A stretch of 64,000 nucleotides of DNA from Pseudopithomyces maydicus. Lineage: Eukaryota; Ascomycota; Dothideomycetes; Pleosporales; Didymosphaeriaceae. Below the pieces are notes generated by a model, which saw only the letters and a list, made by a program, of their open reading frames with translations, did no database searches and was not told the DNA's origin. This document shows, one piece after another, positions 9,321 to 21,231 of this stretch. Numbering within the stretch: position 1 is the first letter of the stretch; every line of letters starts with the position of its first letter. The translations under genes were made by a program, and so were the position numbers. The stretch lies in NCBI GenBank assembly GCA_026873275.1, contig JANTUC010000006.1:930001-994000 (forward strand), written 5' to 3'.

Positions 9321-10743
9321 TTAAAGAGATACCGTACTCTGAGTAGCAGCCTCGTTCTTTACGTACAAAGAAGAGCCCTCAAACTGCGAGCGTCTGGTGA
9401 CCTTGTCGACGTCGAAAACCTTTGTGTACCCTTTCAGCATGTCGACCACATACCTGTTGATAGGATCCATGTTGGATCCCCAATAGTTCTTGATCTCGTC
9501 CTGAATGGTATACACTTTTCTCTCGTCCGTCATGGTACGACTTCGGGCTCCAAGAACGGTGTACCAAAAGACAGCTGCAGGCCCACCAAAATCCAACGTG
9601 AGATCTGCCACGAGCTGATGAATCGGGAAGGATGGGCTCCCGGGGCAATAGACGAAAGTGTCGGCCGTAAGCTCATAAAGCCCCTTGGGTGACTTGACGA
9701 ATTCAATCTCAAAGCCGTCCGCGATAGAGTTGATGTACGCTTTGTCAGCTTCATCGTACACAGGATCTTGGAAGAGGATGCGGAACGTCTTTCCGGACCT
9801 TTCGCGCAATTTCCTTGCCATGTCGAAGACGCCAAAATGTTGTTCAAGCGCGCTGAAAGCTCGCTTCTCAAGATCGGGGTGGGTGCTCAGAAGGAGACTG
9901 CCCAAACCAAAACACACTATGTGCTTTATTGGTATAGGGATCTTGTTTGCAGCATCTATAATTGCATGCCTCTCCGGCTTGGTCTCCCAAGCCTCCCTGA
10001 GTTGTTCCGCGATCGTGGTGTCGAGCTTGACGTTTCCATCTGTCGCACGGCCGATGTGCCTGAAGTAGACAGTTGGTATCAGTTGCTTAGCAAGATCACC
10101 CCAATGCCCGTTACGTGGTGCATTAGTTATGGGTTCAGGGAGTATCGGAATCGGAGCATATTCCCCTTTGAACATTTCTTCGAACGCGTGGAAAGGAAAT
10201 GGGGTCATGGTGTATGGGTAACACAGTGATTGATACGAATAGAAAAGCATTCGAGGTTCAATGATTCTGTAATCTTTAGTCGGGACTAAGATTATATTAT
10301 CTCACTACTCACGCTTTATTCATATCGACGTAGAGCCACGTGTCGTACGGTACTTTGTATTGATGCTCTCTCCCGAACACATCTATGAATGTTAGAACCT
10401 TTGAGAAGGATTTGATCTCCTCGTTTTTCTCCGGCTCGCCTCCAAAGCGAAGAAGCTGATGTTCTACGAATTCGACGAATTCTCGATGAAGAGTCTCTAG
10501 TTGCTCATCCATAAACCGGATTCTTTCTTTTGTGAACAGTCGCTGCCCACCCAGATCATCGTATAACTTCTCGAGTTGTTCCGCTGTGAGATACTCCGGG
10601 ACCTTCCATGTACCGCTATCGGCAGAATCATACTCGCTGTCGTCGGCAGGATCACACTCTTTGTTGACAGGATCATACCCTTTGTTGACTGGACCACACT
10701 CTTCGTCAGCAGGATCGCACTCTCCGTCGGCAGCAGAAGCCAT
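9321..10743 (-). CDS. SRR1-like domain protein
   Basis: Protein with the SRR1-like domain, first described from a plant circadian and light-signalling protein and widespread in fungi with unclear function. Two exons on the minus strand, 10743-10313 and 10266-9321, joined over a 46-nt phase-2 intron (GTGAGT...TTACAG), 458 residues. The SRR1 signature is the stretch IKHIVCFGLGSL, followed by FRILFQDPVYDEADK and FVYCPGSPSFPIHQLVADL. The N-terminal 45 residues are an acidic, cysteine-containing low-complexity run built from repeated D-P-A/V-D/N-x-E-C and DPVNKE-like units. Fungal members often occur as multi-copy, strain-variable families; no second copy is present here. Splice joining gives DMNKAIIEPRMLFYSYQ, a normal-looking junction. 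Domain assignment is good, role unknown. Confidence 0.85.
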
Positions 10744-12297
10744 TGTGGATTCGAGAGTAGGGGGATAGGTTGGTAGTTGGTATTTGGGTCAGTTCTGCAA
10801 TTGATTGGGGCTGGTGAATAGTAGTAGAAGCCAAGTGCTCTGGACTTTGCGGCTCCATCGTCTTTGCAGAAAGCCCTCTTTATATAGACATCCTGGGTGC
10901 GGCTGAGAGTGAGAATGGAGCGTTATTATGACTCTTTGCACTATGACTGAGAATTTTGAAACTGTAGAACGTTGATTCCCGTACCGATTACTGAGCCGTG
11001 GGCAGCTGAAGTTTGAGGGAGACCCCATCTAACAGTCGAAAGCACGGTTTGACCACATTTGTAGTTGTACGAATACGTCAAGGACCGCTGACCTCAAGCC
11101 GACCCGCGCAGCAACGCTCTCTGGACCTATAATCGGGACCCCGAGGTAGCACCGGCATCTTGGACTATCGTGATGGGGCAAGCTTTGGAGTTGATGGACC
11201 AATGTGGAAAACCCTTGTGTAATACTGCAAGGGACTGACACGTCTATGTTGGAGCGCCACGATATCAATGCTTTCGGTCGTCTACACATGCAAGCAGTTG
11301 ACCTTGAGAGTCACCATTGAGCACCAATTCATGTGGGAATAACGCCCCAGTCCAGGCCCGAAGTCGTACAAGGTCAGTGTTAGAAGAAGTTCAGGCTCGC
11401 TAACAATTTCCCAGTTGCGGGAAGTACGCTTAGACCTGCACCTGGCCGTACAATCGCCACGAGGTAACTAACTCGGGCATACTTCGTGCACTTGATGAGC
11501 AAAAGCTGAAGTCGCCAACGAATACGAGCCTGTAAGTTTGCCAGCAATGCTGCAACCGTGCTTCAAAATGCGCACGAATCAGATGCGGGTAGTCTGCGCT
11601 TTTTTCCGCGACGGTGCCTACATGATATGCGTGCCACTATTTAAGGTTCAAAGAGCCGAGCGGTGGCGGTCTTCCCGCTGCACCCTGACCCGAAAACTTA
11701 CCAGGAATTTGAATCTTCAGCGTACAAGTATATTTAGGCATCCAGCCGACTGATTCGTTTACGCGCTACTGTACAGTATTTTACCATCTACACCTGCTGG
11801 AGAGCGTTGTTCCCGAAGAGCCGCAATAACGGCAAGTAGGGTGCAGATCCGTGCATCAGTGTGGCGACCGAGTGGCGTTGTACGGGAGAGGCAAGTATGT
11901 CGAGTTGTGTGCGGAAAGAGTCCAGAACTCGGAACCGGGGCACTCAGGATTGCTGCTGGGGGAAGGAAGATCACGGCGTTCTCCGTACGCGATGGGGATG
12001 CGACTTTAGTCGTATGTGGGGAGCTCAATTGCTGGTGCGACGCACTATGTAGACCTGGAACGCTCTTAGTGACTGTAGCATTGGTAGCATGACTGTCACA
12101 GGTTGAGTGCTCAGAGAGGGGCACACGGGAATGCCGCTGACGTGAATGCACCATCGCGTGCATCGCATACTTCGGATTTGGAAGATGACAGTTGGTCGCA
12201 GGCATGTCTGCCGGAGGAGTTATGGTGGTATTAAGGCATTAGATGTATTTTGTTCGTCTGTATTTGTGAAAAATAGTATTACAACCCCATATAATCG
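10744..12297. other. Intergenic region upstream of the SRR1-like gene
   Basis: About 1.55 kb. It contains a 148-codon frame at 11759-12205 (minus) and several smaller ones, but none has recognisable domains, splice-extended continuity or sensible composition, so I do not call a gene. The right end borders the 3' end of the rhodopsin-like gene. Confidence 0.45.
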
Positions 12298-13692
12298 CTA
12301 AAACGCTCCATAGGCTCTAACTGGCCGTCTGTTACTCTCATCCCCAAGAGTCGATGCGCTATCTCCTCCTGGGCTTCCATTACGTCTCCTCTCCATGGTA
12401 GGTGTGCTGGGGTGCTCTCTATGCGGAGTACGGTCCTGGTAAGCATTGGTGCGCTCTTCTACGACAGTTGTCGTCACACTTTTGCTAATCCCAACATCCC
12501 ATCTACCCATTGGCCTCCCATCACGATCCAAGATCTTCTCCTCGTCAGACGAGCTGCTGTCCCTTCCAGCCGTGACCGTTGTTGTTGTTACTGACTTGCC
12601 CACCACTGGCTTAAGTTCATGAAGACCCATTGGTGTCTGCCGTCCATAGTTGCTGCCGAGCTTGTTTCCAGTATCTCTACTGAACGGGTTTCCAGTGGAT
12701 CGTTGTCCAGATCGGGTTGTCAGGAAACTCGATTTGAGGAGAGGCTTCAGGGTCGCAATGCAACCGGCAGTAATTCCGACGCCAACCTCAACGGTAGTCC
12801 AGATAGCAAAATCCGTGGTGCGGTAGAGAAAATCGCCCTTGTAGGGCTTGAGTGTGGTTGTATACGGAAGACGGATGATAGTTGCTGTGGAACCACTGCA
12901 TTTGTCAGGAAAAGGAAACGGAAGGAGGCGGTGTGTAGGTAGGACTTACATGGCAGCGAGAGAAATAACGCCAGAGACGATGAACTTCATGCGCTTCTTC
13001 ATCTGAAGGTCCTTCACAATTAAGACTGGCAATATGGCGAAACACCAATCCGCAAAAGCATTCAGCCCCGAAACCACAAAAGTGAAGATCATTACAAGCG
13101 AAGCACTCAAACAGGTGCCTTCATGGGTCGGATCCAAATCCCACCAGTACGAGATTGGTCTGCACTGGAATATGACGAGAGAAGTGTACCTAAAAACAAG
13201 CCGGGTTAGCGATGGATCATTTTTTGGTACTGGAATGTGTCTTACCCTATGCCTAAGAAACCAGCAACCACCATAATGAGTCGTATCAACAGAATGTGGT
13301 ATCTGTGCACTGTAATGCGCAACAAGAAGAAGCCAACAGCAACCTTGAGAAGACATGTCGCGATAGTGTAGAATATTTCGCAGAAGTACCAAAAATGCAG
13401 CGCTTTTTGTGCATTTTCATCCGTGAGCGCTGAACGGCGTTGGCCGGTACCGTAGATTGCGCCTCCCATTTGGCAGGCGAGATATGCTGTGAAGAAAAGC
13501 AGTGTCACAACCATCAATTGGTCGTCTAACCCGAAACCCTTCACTAAACATGTTCTAAACAAAATGTCAGTTTCAGTCGCGGAACTTCGGAAGATGTATT
13601 GACCTGACATAGCACCGCAGTCCTACGGTGACCCACGACAATATTAAGAACAGAACGGCCACCGCCATAACCTGTCCTCCGCGGTCCTGCAT
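12298..13692 (-). CDS. Fungal rhodopsin-type integral membrane protein (PTH11/SAT4-like)
   Basis: Multi-pass plasma-membrane protein of the large fungal family often described as PTH11-like GPCRs. Four exons on the minus strand: 13692-13604, 13554-13246, 13189-12950, 12895-12298; 411 residues; introns of 49, 56 and 54 nt with standard ends. Exon 1 gives the first helix (VMAVAVLFLILSWVTVGLR); exon 2 has the conserved FGLDDQLMVV motif and two or three more helices; exon 3 has FQCRPISYWWD, a conserved loop in this family, and the LNAFADWCFAILPVLIV helix; exon 4 has IIRLPY, DFAIWTTVEVGVGITAGC and CIATLKPLL, all family hallmarks. The cytoplasmic tail has two SVTTT-containing repeats (KSVTTTTV and KSVTTTVVEE). 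The N-terminus has no CFEM domain. It may sense an extracellular signal, but no ligand can be inferred. Confidence 0.87.
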
Positions 13693-16600
13693 GGCTCAAC
13701 CGATGGGGTCTGGTAGACCAGCACGACCTAGTTGAACCGTCGAGTTCAAGTGGACATTCACCCAGCGAATGAGGTAGATGGATCAGTAGGGCTGAAGGAA
13801 TGTCAGAAGGAGCAAATCTGGGGAAGGAATGGAAAGTTTGAAGTTAATGTGAGGAGTGTGATGGCGTTATACTGTACAGTCCCCCTTGGCCATACCCTGC
13901 TTGCCCCTCTCGCAACCATCCGTCTCACTAACATTCTAGCGCTGCCGAGTGCTAAGCATTCTGGGATTGAAAGCGAAAACTCTATTCTCTGGGGAGCCTA
14001 GAACCTGGAACGGTGACAGGGACTCTCGATGATCTAACATCAGTTGTAGGAAAGCAGCCGAGAGACTGCAGGCATGGCAGCGCGATACCAGGGTTCCGGT
14101 TGCCGGGTAGTCGTCCCAAAAAGGATGTTCACCCACGCTTCGGGCGCATGATCATCGGATTAGCACCTGCTCTAGCATCTCGCCGATATTTCTTTTTGAG
14201 CCCCTTGAGGAAAACAACGTGGCAACATGGAGTCATAAGCGAGCACCAATACACATTTGAATGTCGCTAATTGAATATGGCCGTCTGGTCTCCAGTTCCC
14301 CACAGTGGATGACCTTACCGAAACGTTTGAGCACAACGAGCCATGCAGAATTTGCGATATCCCTGCAGTAGCAGAGCTTGGCTGACAGGACTAGCTGCCG
14401 AAATTGCCCCGGTGTTTGACCTTAAAGTCTTGCCGCAAATGGTATGGGCTACACTTGCGATAGCTCGAAATGTGTGTTCGGATAGATGGGAGCGAAGGAA
14501 GCTGATTCATGGAGACCAGCTAGGGGCCTTGTCATATAGCAGGGTGCAATGATAACTTGAGCGCACGACGCCCAGTTACACTTCGAATTGAAACCTGTCC
14601 GTGTGCTATAGAGATCCAGGATGCGAGGGTACATATATGTACCTATTACCTATACATATGTATTCAACTTCGATCTAGTGGAAATGTCCGAAGGAATACC
14701 CCTCAAACTATCCCCAGGGACACGAAGGAATGTAAACCGTTAAGAAGGAACCCTAGGGGCTGGAGGGTTAGCAACGTCTACTTAGGCCGGAGCTTAAGTC
14801 CGGCCAATGAACAAAGAGTCATGTGACGCGGGTCAGCCTAGTTCGCCTAAAATTTACTCCACATCCCGCTTCCGAAGAGCGACGATTACCACAAAACCAC
14901 ACCAGTTGCTGCACTGGTATAGTGCTGTTGTGGCGGGTTTTGTTGACGAGTCCGGTTCTCAAGCTCTTCTGTTTGAGCAATAGATCGCCCACAGGGTACC
15001 CCTGTCCGACGATCACAGTGGTTTGAGTGGCGCGCTCATCCGATGGTTGCCGATGTCACCGAAACACTGTGAACGGCACGAGAACTCTGCTGGTACCTGA
15101 CACAACTACTGCACAAACACAATCAAATGTGAGCATACATTGGTCTTCATGACCTTTTGTCGACTTAGCATGTGTAGACTACCGCATGTTCAAGCATTAT
15201 TACACTACCGCCCTAGCCTACTTATCCTAGACGAACTACCTACAAGTGGATATCTAAAACACCGTGCCTCCCCTGGCAGTCACTGCATCGATAATCCCAA
15301 ATGAAGAATCTCTATACGATACGCATGTCTGCAACCGCAGCCCCGACAGTCTGCCAATGCGGTGTTTTCCGTCAGCGCTCCTGCTCAAATGAATTTGGAG
15401 GTAGAACGTGCATGCGGTCAGCAAAAAGTTCAATTCTTCCTTTGTCCACTTTAGTATCCACATAAACTTGGAACTCTTTTGTATTTGTAGATCGCTTATG
15501 TCGACTATGACTGGGGAGTCAGGAGTGACTTTACCCGGCGGACCTCAGCATGCATCGAGCATTGCTGCTACACGGTCACCTACTCTGCCAGCTCCTACAC
15601 ATTTCAGTCTTTCAACTATCGCCATGAGGACCTAGCCAGATCACTCCGATACACACCGATGGCAGACCAGACGCAAAAATTCATTCATCAAGTCATGATG
15701 ATTTGGAAAAGTCAGTCCACGCCGACATATCGGCTAAGCCCCGCGGAAAACTGACCCACCTGATGCCCCACACCAAGGGCTGCACGTTTAACACAATCTG
15801 TGATAGCGGTTGGAAATTGTGGATACTACTGATGGGCATGACGAATATTAGCGCAGTCGTGCGCTCGAATTTCCGAGAACTTCGTGCGCTGGCAAGGCTT
15901 CCAGAAGATGAAAATCAAAGGCGGAAGCATGCAGAAGAAGACGATCGCCATTGGAATTCCATCGAAGAACAATGACGCAGGAGGATATGAGCCATGATCT
16001 GCGTCAAGTATAGGAGGCAATGTACCTAACATTTGAAATGTTCAGTTTCTCCCCGCTCACCGCCCCCTTCCCCTTCCCCTTCCCCTTCCCCTCCCCCTGA
16101 AACCGACTTGTTTTGTCATATATTCAATTGTTTTCTATTTGGCACATCGTTTTACTGAGTGCCTTGAAAAATCAAATGCCAAAGTCAATGCTGTTCTTTT
16201 ACCGAAGCAGCCCAACAGTTGATATAAGCGCGTGACCTGGCTTCGCGGGATCTATCTCTAGTTACAACGTCCAAAGCTCCGTGGAAGCATGGTGGCCGTT
16301 AATACCGGCTTAGTTTTCAGCATTGGTCTTCTTTGCCGCGTTAACATTGGGAAAAGATGCCTAGCGGGTTGACGACTCATGATCACTGTGGGGCCTTCAA
16401 AAGCACCCCTTGACGGCATAAATGACGCGGCATTCCAAGTACATAATGCTGTCTCGGACACGAATGTCTGTTACATACTGCGCATCTGTTTGTCATTCTG
16501 CACAAATATACGATGACGCAACACGGCTTGAGGTCCACCGCTTATCCTGTCACGCTCGGGCCTTGATCTGCGAATTGCCTTGCCTAAGTAAGTATCTGGC

Positions 16601-17177
16601 AAGCGCATTGACTGGTTAAGCGCACATGTGCGATTTGGACCTCCCCTGTGGAAAGCCTCAAACTTCTGTTTACACACTTAAACTTCCTGGTGCCATTCAG
16701 TGGCTGATCAAAACTTTCTTAAAGCGCCCTCGAAGTGCGGACATGGTTCGGAATGAAGCGGAAGATTGAGATCTACGGACCGAAATCCCAGAACATGGTT
16801 TTGGAACCGAAGCTAGAAGAAGATCCACTGCTTTCTGCCAAGAACTGAATTCAATTGACCAGGTACCGTACTCAAGAATTTACAATTGCCCGTGCGTAGA
16901 TAAGGAGAGATGATGTTATATACGGTTCCCCTATAACAGTTCCCCTATGCCTGCTGGACCCCTTTTCTAGGGCTGAGACCTGCATTTTATTTGGTTACGA
17001 GTATATTATGTATACTGCACTGTAGGTAGTCGCGATACAGCGGTGTGTCTCTTACTACAGTGCATTACCGACGATGGATGTCGGAGTGAAGGAAACGTGC
17101 TTGTGATTCTGGTTCGCGGAGGAGCATCTGTATTGAAGAGTACAGATCTTTTCTCGTTCTCAATTGATTGATAGCGA
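13693..17177. other. 3.5-kb gene-poor spacer
   Basis: The longest gene-free stretch in the window. All open frames are short, lack ATG starts in good context or show no family resemblance. Base composition is near 50% GC with no obvious AT-rich RIP signature. A TTCCCC microsatellite lies at about 16062-16098. I see no transposon ends, terminal repeats or RNA gene. Confidence 0.5.
16062..16098. repeat. TTCCCC hexamer microsatellite
   Basis: A purely pyrimidine run on the plus strand with TTCCCC repeated about four times and C-rich flanks. Simple sequence repeat in spacer DNA. Confidence 0.8.
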
Positions 17178-19268
17178 TTACCAGGGCCCGGGTAATTGTA
17201 CGTTCCTAGGATCTCGCCATTCCAAAATCATCTGGTTACGTATCCATCGAGCCATATCAGATTTGGTATGAGGTCCCATGGCGGGGTTATGAGGATATAA
17301 ACTTTCAAAGTAGCTCAATTTCGAATCTGACCACCTTAACATTGCACTCACGGATGTGTATTTCTGCATTGCTGCAGCTGACGGAGGTGCATCTCTTCTC
17401 CTTCTTTTGGCCTTTCTCATGCAGCTTTCTAAAAAGTTAGTGGTTATGTTTCCTGGGGTTGGAACTGGAACTAGGCTAACTGCTGCCCCAACCAAACCAC
17501 GAAATTTCCTTAAGATTTCGAATATCTTCCAGTCCAAAGGACGGAGTCGCTGTGCAGCTGTCAAGACACTAGGATCAATCCATACGTCTAGATATCTGAG
17601 ACGCACACTGCTACCGATAGTCTTCAGCATAGGAACAATTTCGTCTAGTCTTAGAATCTGGCTCGACCGTAGGGAAACTTTCTTGTCATACGCATCGAGA
17701 TCAAGCCGTAGATTGCTAAGATACCTTGTCTCATCTTTTTCCAACGACTTGATCCAATCTGCACCGATAAAAATGTCGTATGGATCCTGAGGCCGGACGA
17801 TAGTATTTCTCCACTGTGATTCCTGTAGTGAAAAGCGGTTTCTAGAGAACAAGATGTCATTGGCGACGTCACGTAGCTCCCGAATCTCCGCTACCTCCAT
17901 GAGCCAGTTTTTCTGTAGAATTCGCGCATAACAGGGTCTTTGTTCAAAGTTCCATTGTTGAAGGAATGTATTATATGTTCGTTCTGCCTTCTCTAGAAAC
18001 AGCTGTATCGGATCCGTAAGATGCGAGTCTGTGGTTATTACAGCCCGTGGAAGGATTTCTTCTTCGTCATCGTCGAGTAAAACCGGCAAGGCAATATAAC
18101 CGAGAATCTGGGTTAGAACCTCGTTCGGCAAGTTCAGTAGGTGGCTTGGTCCTGGGAGCTGTTGGTCAGGAATGTGTCGCCATGGCAGAAACTGATCTGC
18201 GGTATACCAGTCTTCAAATACATGATCAATATGCTCGACTGGTAAACCCCAGAATTCACCAGGTAATGGTGGAGTCACTGCCACGTACGGGGGAACAGCA
18301 ATGAATACTCCATCCACCATCTCAGAGTGGCGCCTGAATAACTCGCGTGTGTGCTCGTGAATATCAGTTCTTCTTCCGTATGCTCCCCTATGGTCGATGT
18401 AGTTCCTCGAAATACCATGGTTGTCAGGGTCTATAAAGAAGCGAAAGTTCCTTGAAATCCAAATTCTCATCTCATCTTGGTCGGCATAATATACCTTCGG
18501 TTCCAAAGGTTCATCATCGTCCGGATCGGGAGTTAAAGTACCCATGGCCAATATAGCAAAGACGAAAAGTTTCAACAGTGGAATGGGTGGCCTCCTCGTG
18601 TTTGAATATGTACTGAAAAATCTTTCGTAAATTACCGAATCTGGACGACAAAACTGAGAGTAAAAAGGCGAGTTCTCCCGGAGTCGAGGAAAAACATTTG
18701 CTATCCTGTCACGGCGTTGTTGTTCTGTTGAGTTATTTCGTTCTGTTCTAGCTCTAATGAGTGCCTTCCGCGTGCGATCTATGTGCCTTAACTCTTCCCA
18801 CTGTTCTTGCATGTCAACCAAAGTCAGTTTTCCAGCCCTCAATATTGAGTTCAAAGTCTTGAATCGCTCTTCCTCGTCCCGAAGCCAGCCGATAACTGGT
18901 TGTCGGTATCTAAACCCATCTCGCAAGAAATCGTTAATGCCCACCAGGATAGCGGGATCGACATCGTCTTCTGAAGAAGACGAAGAGGAAGAAGAAACCC
19001 AAGAAGGTGTATCAAATCCAGAGGATGAGGAAGTTTCCCTATTGTCATTGGCTTCTGGGTCGCCAGAGCCTTCTTCCTGTAAAACTTGATTGCTGCCCGC
19101 TGCTGGGGACCCAGAGCGTTCTTCTGATGGAGGTTGACTGCTGCTCACTTCTGAGGATGCAGAACTTAAATCCGATGAAGAGGAACTCCCATCCTTTCTG
19201 GCTCTTTTAATTTGTACAACATCTGTTGTAGGACTAGCTGCACGTTTAGAACTCGTCGATAGAGACAT
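17178..19268 (-). CDS. Large hypothetical protein with serine-rich N-terminus and F-box-like motif
   Basis: Single exon, 696 residues from the ATG at 19268 (three codons inside the longest open frame, which begins with GTG). The first 100 residues are serine, glutamate and proline rich with a bipartite-looking basic patch (KRAASPTTDVVQIKRARK), suggesting nuclear location. The body is mostly charged globular sequence; near residue 370 there is SHLLNLPNEVLTQILGYIAL, which matches an F-box-like helix start (LPxEVLxxIL). The C-terminal part is basic (CMRKAKRRRRDAPPS). I do not recognise a catalytic domain. It is probably a lineage-restricted dothideomycete protein; an SCF-type adaptor role would be a guess from one motif. 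It stands alone, with long spacers on both sides. Confidence 0.75.
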   Translation of the reverse strand: MSLSTSSKRAASPTTDVVQIKRARKDGSSSSSDLSSASSEVSSSQPPSEERSGSPAAGSNQVLQEEGSGDPEANDNRETSSSSGFDTPSWVSSSSSSSSEDDVDPAILVGINDFLRDGFRYRQPVIGWLRDEEERFKTLNSILRAGKLTLVDMQEQWEELRHIDRTRKALIRARTERNNSTEQQRRDRIANVFPRLRENSPFYSQFCRPDSVIYERFFSTYSNTRRPPIPLLKLFVFAILAMGTLTPDPDDDEPLEPKVYYADQDEMRIWISRNFRFFIDPDNHGISRNYIDHRGAYGRRTDIHEHTRELFRRHSEMVDGVFIAVPPYVAVTPPLPGEFWGLPVEHIDHVFEDWYTADQFLPWRHIPDQQLPGPSHLLNLPNEVLTQILGYIALPVLLDDDEEEILPRAVITTDSHLTDPIQLFLEKAERTYNTFLQQWNFEQRPCYARILQKNWLMEVAEIRELRDVANDILFSRNRFSLQESQWRNTIVRPQDPYDIFIGADWIKSLEKDETRYLSNLRLDLDAYDKKVSLRSSQILRLDEIVPMLKTIGSSVRLRYLDVWIDPSVLTAAQRLRPLDWKIFEILRKFRGLVGAAVSLVPVPTPGNITTNFLESCMRKAKRRRRDAPPSAAAMQKYTSVSAMLRWSDSKLSYFESLYPHNPAMGPHTKSDMARWIRNQMILEWRDPRNVQLPGPW

Positions 19269-21231
19269 GATATTCACCCTATAGATTATCCGGATATAGA
19301 GATTGGCTTTTGAAGATGTAGTAATGATGATACGCTATTAATCAAGGTTCATGGTATAATTTATGAGCTTATACGATTTAAATTGAGACAAAGAACCAAA
19401 CATTTCGACCGCACTTTTTTGTCGGGATCTCAGCCGAAAAATCAGTGCTCCCTTCTCCTCCGAACAAAAGAAAGGCAAACAGACCTCGGGAGTGATCGCA
19501 CAAAGAAAGCGCTCGCTGCTGCGCTACGATTTGCTGGCGAAACGCCGAAGTGCAAAAGACAGGACGGTATTACCCTCTACTCAGTTAGTGATGTCGCTGG
19601 ATAAAGTGGTTGGAAATATAGACCTCAGAGTTTCGCTCACGTGTTTTTTGAACTTGGGATAACTGAACATCCTATTACTAGATTTGCTTCTTTCTCTTAT
19701 TTTCATGACACAATGACGATTCCGGAGTATAGTCCGGCAAGTTCTTGGTCATGCCAAATACCTAGGTAATGCAAGTTGTTCGCATCGGGAAGATGCGAAA
19801 AGTATTTGCAATAACGAACTGCTAGTATAATTCCATGCTGGGGATTGAGAACTTAGATACGGGCATTCCAATCGTGAAACGAAAATAATGCCATGAGAAG
19901 ACAGCCCCACCTGCACCTGGGCAAGTTTAGTATCACGTGATCGTCATGCAGCTGGAGCCCGAGTCCTTTCCTTGCAAGCCTCCCTGGAGCCGGAGTTGGA
20001 ACCCTATCACACAAACACCTCGAATCTCACATCTCAAGGCAGCTCTGATGCACGATAGACTTGACGAATCCCAATATAAGTTTAGCTTGAAAAGTCCTAA
20101 AATCCAATCTTCCGACGTAAAACATCCCTCTCAGTAACACACAAACTATGCAACTAGTTTTCCATATTATGGACTGGAGCTTTTGGATTTTCGCGATCAA
20201 TATGGACTTCTCCATAGGTTGTCTCTGTGATTGATACTCTCGCTCCTTGCTAGTTGACATGTGTTTTGTTTTGTGTTCTGAAAAAGCAGCAGCTGGGTAT
20301 GAGCCGACTAAGTGTAAGTTGACATAATCCTACGGAATCTCGCCCTGTGATGTTCCCTGGCATCAGGGTAACTTTTTCATTTCTAACTAGTCGATTTCTG
20401 CTTTAAATGTATCTGCACCTCATCATACGGATTTAGTAACGCCGTGGCGAAATACCGCTTGCACGAGATCCAGTCTCATTCCCTGTCATACCATTTCTGA
20501 TAAAAGTATTCAGTATTGATAACATACAACCCAAGCATTTTCCTTTCACCAGCCCAAGAATGTATTCAGAAGCCTCTGACCTGGCTCAGGAGTAGTACCT
20601 CTCCCTCCCAGCTGTACCCCACAGTCCAATACTAAGCTTGGGTTCCGACAGCCTAACCTCGGACTGGACGCCGGAAACATGACACTGAGGAAGTCGAAAA
20701 GCGTAAATGCAGCGTTGTTATAGCGAGCTGATCACAAATTACTCTGTCTATGGATCCGATGGATCTTCTACCGTATGCTACAGTGGTAGAGGATGTATCG
20801 TTGCTTTGATGTTCGAAATGGTATCTAGCTTTTACCAAGTGCCTGGAATGGCCTCAAAGTGTGCAGGGGGCACCGAAGAAAGTGCTGGAAACATCTTTGA
20901 AACATAAAACTTTCGATGGAGTCAAATGCTTACATTCACCATACTAGACTCCTTGGTGGTCTCACGAAAACTGTTCAACTTCGATTAGCGATGTTTACTT
21001 TGAGATCCTACGTACCCTATCCTTCTAGAAGTCTCTTAGAACTTCATAACAAAAATAGATGAAACTTCAAACACACACTTCGCAACAAGGTTCAAGTCTC
21101 ACTCCCCACACATAGACACCGAAGCATTTATCATCTCAAGCAAACATTAGATATTTACACTAAACCGTATATGGTATCTCTCATATCCAAGGCATCATCA
21201 AATCATTAATGTCTTTCCCATCTCAATCCCT
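19269..21231. other. Intergenic region upstream of the F-box-like gene
   Basis: About 2 kb between the 5' end of the F-box-like gene and the 3' end of the GH3 gene. Only short, unconvincing frames; no RNA gene, repeat or mobile element recognised. Confidence 0.5.

Noticed and set aside
11759..12205. 148-codon minus-strand frame
   Set aside because: Composition is H/S/T/P-rich without any recognisable pattern, no splice-extended continuation, no neighbouring promoter signal; probably chance.
13693..17177. A transposon relic in the 3.5-kb spacer
   Set aside because: No transposase or RT motifs, terminal repeats or AT-rich RIP signature visible.
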